Source: Clostridiaceae bacterium
GTDB taxonomy: Bacteria; Bacillota; Clostridia; Oscillospirales; Acutalibacteraceae
Direction of reading: 5' to 3'
Assembly (NCBI GenBank): GCA_016297555.1
Contig: JAEDGK010000006.1
Location: forward strand, 1-34,116
DNA: 34,116 nt
How positions within the stretch are numbered: the stretch's first letter is position 1; each line of letters begins with the position of its first letter. Made by a program: the position numbers and the translations under genes. The notes beneath the pieces were generated by a model. That model made no database searches. It saw only the letters and a list, made by a program, of their open reading frames with translations, and was not told the origin of the DNA. Below are positions 31,188-34,116 of this stretch, one piece after another.

Positions 31188-31769
31188 TCAGCAGCAGGGA
31201 ATCAAATCTCCGCCGAAGCACTCGCAGCAGCAATCGGCACAAAGCAGACCGGAGCAAATGTCGCAGCCCGAGCAGCCGGACGAATCTCTTTCGGCGCGTC
31301 TTTCGGTTCTGTATCCTCCCGAGCGCGCGTTGTTGACTTTGTTATAAGCCATTTTATATGTGTTGTTTGACGGGTCAAGATTACTCGCCGTTGCAAAATT
31401 CTTTGCCGCTTCTTCAAGCCAGCCGCGCTTTTGCTGAACGGTTCCTTTGAGATAATACCACTGCGCGTCGCGGCTTCCCTCGGGAATTCCGTCAAGCAAA
31501 ATCTGAGCGTCATCAAGTCTGCCCGAATTGATTTTTGCTCTGATATCCGAATAATCCGCCGCTCCGTATTGCGAATAACCTCCCGAGGAATATCCCGAGC
31601 CGCCCGACGGCGCACCCATAACTATCGAATCATATGCTTCGTTGATTTCATCAATTTTTTTCTGATTGCCGCTGTCCTGATATTTCCTCATAAGCTCCCT
31701 GTAAGCGGCGTTAACCTGCTCAATGGCGGCGCCCTGCGGAACGCCCAAAACATCATAAGGGTTTCTCAT
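31188..31769 (-). CDS. Degenerate J-domain protein with Cys-rich tail
   Basis: Cytoplasmic 193-aa protein. Residues 1-47 form a DnaJ-like J domain (MRNPYDVLGVPQGA, YRELMRKYQDSGNQ, INEAYDSI), but the HPD triad that stimulates DnaK is absent: the loop reads KYQDSG. A Gly/Ser/Tyr-rich linker (50-70) and a helical repeat segment of TPR-like type follow (YYLKGTVQQKRGWLEEAAKN). The last 28 residues contain ten Cys (CSGC, CADCCC, CC), probably a metal site. The start is the ATG at 31769, since that matches the family; an upstream in-frame ATG at 31781 abuts AAAGGA. Its neighbour DUF5685 is also Cys-rich. Confidence 0.8.
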   Translation of the reverse strand: MRNPYDVLGVPQGAAIEQVNAAYRELMRKYQDSGNQKKIDEINEAYDSIVMGAPSGGSGYSSGGYSQYGAADYSDIRAKINSGRLDDAQILLDGIPEGSRDAQWYYLKGTVQQKRGWLEEAAKNFATASNLDPSNNTYKMAYNKVNNARSGGYRTERRAERDSSGCSGCDICSGLLCADCCCECFGGDLIPCC

Positions 31770-31824
31770 CTTTATGACCATTCCTTTCTCAAAGGCATAA
31801 AAGAAAACAAATCAAAATTTTATC

Positions 31825-32718
31825 TTAATCCACGGTATAAACGCTCTTTTTATCTTCTTTGCCGAGATATTTTCCGATTACTTTTTCCGCGCTGAAGGTC
31901 AGCCCGTCAAAAACTATATTTTCAAGAATATCGCCGAAGCGTTTCTTTTCAACCGAATCCAGCGCGTCAAGCGCACTGCTCTGAGTCAGATTGAGCATCT
32001 CTCTGACTCGCCGTGCAAATTCCGCTCGGGGTTCGGTATCTGCGATATCCGAATATTCTTCTTTAAAAGGATTGAACGCGCCGCTTTTAATATCCGCCTC
32101 AAGGTCGTCTGCGGCGTCAAGAATATAAACATATCTGCCCGTCATATAGCCCAGGGAATAAAGCGAATTTTTCCTTTCTCCCTCAAAACCGAGCGAAAAT
32201 ATTTCTCCGAGTGCCCTTGCGCTTGAATCCGCCGCCTCATCAATGCCGACATGAGCTTTTTTCTCAGTCTCCGTCTGCTTTTGCGTTGCGGTTGAAATTA
32301 TTTTTTCGATTTCGGGCGCAAGCCGCGCGGCTTTTGAATGCATAAGCCTGACGGCGGGATAAATCAGCGCGGCGGCAAGCCGTGATTTAAAGCCCGCGTC
32401 ATGCAGATTATCGATAACTTTATAATAAACGGTTATGATAACGGCGTGAGCACAAAGGTCAAGCTCCTGTTTGCCCGTGCAAATCATGCAGCGCTTTGCG
32501 GGATTATACGGGCAGCGTTTTTTCTCAAAAGCGCAGCCGCTCTCGCCCGCCGCAAGCCTCAAAACTGCCGCAAAGGCAAAATCATAGCTGAGAAAAAGCT
32601 GGGCTATCGGTGAATAAAGCCGCCCGAGAGCGCGGCACAGCGAGCAGTAGATACCCCTGTAAAGCTCATAATCCTTGATTTTCATTTCGGGCTTGAAAGC
32701 CTTAACATATCCGAGCAA
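31825..32718 (-). CDS. DUF5685 family protein
   Basis: Protein of 297 aa, function unknown. It begins LGYVKAFKPEMKIKDYELYRGIYCSLC, the hallmark of DUF5685. It has Cys pairs that could bind metal (YCSLCRAL near residue 27, KRCPYNPAKRC and CMICTGKQ near residues 68-80). The remainder is helical, with no signal peptide. The start is a TTG at 32718, placed 6 bases after GGAGGG; no ATG is available at that distance. It is the first gene before the J-domain protein (55 bp apart), an arrangement I associate with this family. Whether the pair acts together is unknown. Confidence 0.82.
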   Translation of the reverse strand: MLGYVKAFKPEMKIKDYELYRGIYCSLCRALGRLYSPIAQLFLSYDFAFAAVLRLAAGESGCAFEKKRCPYNPAKRCMICTGKQELDLCAHAVIITVYYKVIDNLHDAGFKSRLAAALIYPAVRLMHSKAARLAPEIEKIISTATQKQTETEKKAHVGIDEAADSSARALGEIFSLGFEGERKNSLYSLGYMTGRYVYILDAADDLEADIKSGAFNPFKEEYSDIADTEPRAEFARRVREMLNLTQSSALDALDSVEKKRFGDILENIVFDGLTFSAEKVIGKYLGKEDKKSVYTVD

Positions 32719-33023
32719 GCCTGACCCTCCGAATTTTATATTACATTATATTTTATATTATCTTCACGCAGAAACGGTTAACATATTGTAAATTTTACAC
32801 TTTTTTCGATATTTTTCTTAAAGCCTCGCCTTTCCTTGTGTTCTGTAAAAACCGATATTGTTTTAAAAATTCACATTAATAAAATTACTGTTAATTTCCT
32901 TAGTTAATTGACAAAATAAATATTATATGATAACATTTTATTGCAAACAAATTTGAATTGCACATAAAATTTTTGCGGAGCGGTGTGCCCGCCCCGCAAA
33001 TCATAAATATCATTCTTTTGCGC
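32719..33023. other. Intergenic region with 13-bp palindrome and plus-strand promoter-like sequence
   Basis: This 305-bp AT-rich gap lies between the MerR-family gene and DUF5685. TGTAAATTTTACA (32787-32799) is a perfect 13-bp palindrome about 70 bp before the DUF5685 start. A plus-strand TTGACA (32908-32913)-N17-TAACAT (32931-32936) looks like a promoter but leads only into the MerR terminator. No minus-strand promoter for DUF5685 could be fixed with confidence, although TATAAA/TATAAT-like hexamers lie at 32735-32755. No gene seen. Confidence 0.5.
32966..33000 (-). terminator. Terminator of the MerR-family regulator gene
   Basis: Minus-strand RNA: TTTGCGGGGCGG-type stem (from 33000) pairs with CCGCTCCGCAAA (ending 32972) with one mismatch, followed by AATTTT. 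The U-run is short, so efficiency may be modest. Confidence 0.65.
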
Positions 33024-33752
33024 TTATTTTCCGCAGTATGCGGCAATCGCACGGCATACAAATTCCGCTGTGCCCTCGCCGCCTGCTTTATCGATATTTT
33101 CCGTAAATTCTCCTCCGCCGGCATACATAATCCCGAGGCTGTATAAAATCTCGTCCGAGCAGGTGTAAAAATTATCGCTGATAAAATCCTGCAATTCTTT
33201 TACCTTGTTCTGCGCTTCTTCGGATTCGGGGGAAACTCCTTTTATTGCGCCGAATTCGGCAAAAAGAGACATCAGCCGCATATTCAGCCCGGCAGTTTCT
33301 TCATTAGTCCGCCCCTTTGATTTTTCTTCAAATTCGCGGTATTCCGCCGTTTCTCCGTAAGCAGCTTTTGCCTCGGCGGCGTATTTATCAATTTTACTTT
33401 TATCAAATGCTTTAAAATCCATAGTATTAGCTCCGTTCTTTTTGATTTCACGGGCAAGGTCAATCAGATTTTCCAAATGCTCTTTTTTCAAAGTCAGCAA
33501 TTCAATCTGCTGCTCCAAAGCCCTGCCGCGGTCAAAATCAGGGCTTTCTATGATTTTCTTAATGTCCTTTAACGGAAATTCCAATTCGCGAAACAGTAAA
33601 ATCTGTTGCAGGCGTTCAAGAGCCGTATCGTCATACAGCCTGTATCCCGCCTGAGTGAACGCCGTCGGCTTCAGAAGCCCCACGGCGTCGTAATGGTGAA
33701 GCGTGCGCACGCTTATACCCGTTAATTTGCTGACTTCGTTTACTGTTCTCAT
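33024..33752 (-). CDS. MerR family transcriptional regulator with TipAS-like domain
   Basis: DNA-binding regulator of 242 aa. The N-terminal MerR winged helix-turn-helix is clear: MRTVNEVSKLTGISVRTLHHYDAVGLLKPTAFTQAGYRLYDD. A dimerisation coiled coil of about 75-115 follows (ALEQQIELLTLKKEHLENLI). The C-terminal helical domain (about 120-242) resembles the TipAS drug-binding domain of TipA/Mta regulators. The start is the ATG at 33752 with GGGAGG 8 bases upstream; a further 12 in-frame codons overlap the promoter. Its promoter has a 19-bp spacer with an internal dyad, the mark of MerR-controlled promoters, so it probably activates its own gene when bound to a ligand, possibly a drug (inference). 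Confidence 0.92.
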   Translation of the reverse strand: MRTVNEVSKLTGISVRTLHHYDAVGLLKPTAFTQAGYRLYDDTALERLQQILLFRELEFPLKDIKKIIESPDFDRGRALEQQIELLTLKKEHLENLIDLAREIKKNGANTMDFKAFDKSKIDKYAAEAKAAYGETAEYREFEEKSKGRTNEETAGLNMRLMSLFAEFGAIKGVSPESEEAQNKVKELQDFISDNFYTCSDEILYSLGIMYAGGGEFTENIDKAGGEGTAEFVCRAIAAYCGK

Positions 33753-33776
33753 CGGATTTCCCTCCCGTGTGATTAC

Positions 33777-33807
33777 AGTATAAACCATTACGCTGCGTCA
33801 GAGTCAA
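33777..33807 (-). promoter_or_regulatory. MerR-type autoregulated promoter (19-bp spacer)
   Basis: Minus strand: -35 TTGACT (33802-33807), 19-bp spacer, -10 TATACT (33777-33782). The spacer contains an imperfect dyad TTACGC-T-GCGTCA (33788-33800, one mismatch in 6+6). Over-long spacers with central dyads are characteristic of promoters twisted open by MerR proteins. Confidence 0.82.
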
Positions 33808-33928
33808 TAGGAATTTTAATAAAATTTGAAAAATTTAATTCACAAGCTTTTCTCATCCCCTAAAATTGCATAGAAAAGCAAGCAAAAACCGCTCTGAATA
33901 AATGTTTGAATAAATGTTAATATTTCTA

Positions 33929-33957
33929 TTGACATTTCAAATGTCTTGTGATAAAAT
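33929..33957 (+). promoter_or_regulatory. tRNA operon promoter
   Basis: Plus strand: -35 TTGACA (33929-33934), 17-bp spacer, -10 TAAAAT (33952-33957), leading to tRNA-Gly. A perfect 15-bp palindrome GACATTTCAAATGTC (33931-33945) overlaps the -35 box. Confidence 0.88.
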
Positions 33958-33975
33958 AACTTTCGTTCCGAATGT

Positions 33976-34049
33976 GCGGGTGTAGTTCAATGGTAGAATC
34001 CCAGCCTTCCAAGCTGGTTGTGTGGGTTCGATTCCCATCACCCGCTCCA
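33976..34049 (+). tRNA. tRNA-Gly (anticodon TCC)
   Basis: Cloverleaf complete: acceptor GCGGGTG (33976-33982) pairs with CACCCGC (34039-34045), discriminator T, and encoded CCA (34047-34049). The anticodon stem CAGC/GCTG carries loop CTTCCAA, giving anticodon TCC (reads GGA). T-arm GTGGG-TTCGATT-CCCAT is present. CCA is encoded in the gene. Confidence 0.98.
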
Positions 34050-34056
34050 TTTTTAT

Positions 34057-34116
<60 letters not shown>

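Noticed and set aside
32908..32936. A plus-strand promoter TTGACA-N17-TAACAT
   Set aside because: It leads into the 3' end and terminator of the MerR-family gene with no plus-strand gene; the region is very AT-rich, so chance is likely.

Overview
The window looks like a chromosomal segment of an anaerobic, low-to-moderate-GC Firmicute of the class Clostridia, most like an uncultured gut Oscillospirales/Ruminococcaceae member. The evidence is an L27 with the Firmicutes N-terminal extension next to its Prp protease, an electron-bifurcating NfnAB transhydrogenase, a YabE-like DUF348/G5/3D cell-wall protein, an ECF vitamin transporter under a cobalamin riboswitch, strong AGGAGG ribosome binding sites, and promoters very close to TTGACA-N17-TATAAT. 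Almost all genes lie on the minus strand. Family assignments come from reading the proteins, not from a database search.

Layout by coordinate (minus-strand genes are transcribed right to left). 1-1104: ribosomal operon rplU-prp-rpmA with its promoter and a probable L21 leader. 1136-10386: a housekeeping run transcribed from the lon promoter (lon, engB, lysA, yfmF, yfmH, lgt, folD, a PspC-domain protein). 10451-12352: a DUF348/G5/3D cell-wall protein with a structured 590-bp upstream region holding four helically phased TGTAAC-like half-sites. 12353-16941: an S51 peptidase and a metallophosphoesterase on minus, and divergently a TIM-barrel isomerase, a GtrA-like protein and an Ig-like surface protein. 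17000-18355: a divergent pair, an amidohydrolase and a small helical protein. 18365-18642: a palindromic, three-way-junction-like repeat element. 18707-23007: a TauE/SafE permease, then an ECF transporter operon (T, fused double ATPase, S) behind a cobalamin riboswitch. 23012-26600: NfnB, NfnA and an iron-dependent alcohol dehydrogenase. 26663-26905: a second compound repeat. 26925-30631: a sugar operon of a GH109-like protein, a BadF-type kinase and a GH4 glycosidase. 30635-32718: DUF5685 protein, degenerate J-domain protein and a membrane protein. 33024-33807: a MerR/TipAS regulator with a 19-bp-spaced promoter. 33929-34116: tRNA-Gly(TCC) and the start of tRNA-Arg(TCT).

How the genes fit together. 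Prp trims the L27 made beside it. The ECF operon probably imports cobalamin and is shut off by it. NfnAB balances NADH, NADPH and ferredoxin in a fermenter, and the neighbouring alcohol dehydrogenase is a plausible NADH sink. The sugar operon pairs two glycosidase families that both use NAD+-dependent redox chemistry with a kinase of the amino-sugar-kinase type, which suggests intracellular breakdown of an amino-sugar glycoside.

No transposase, integrase, CRISPR array, phage or defence system was seen. The least explained parts are the element at 18365-18642, the phased half-site array at 12013-12051, the paired NAD+-dependent glycosidase operon, and palindromes that repeatedly coincide with promoter -35 boxes.
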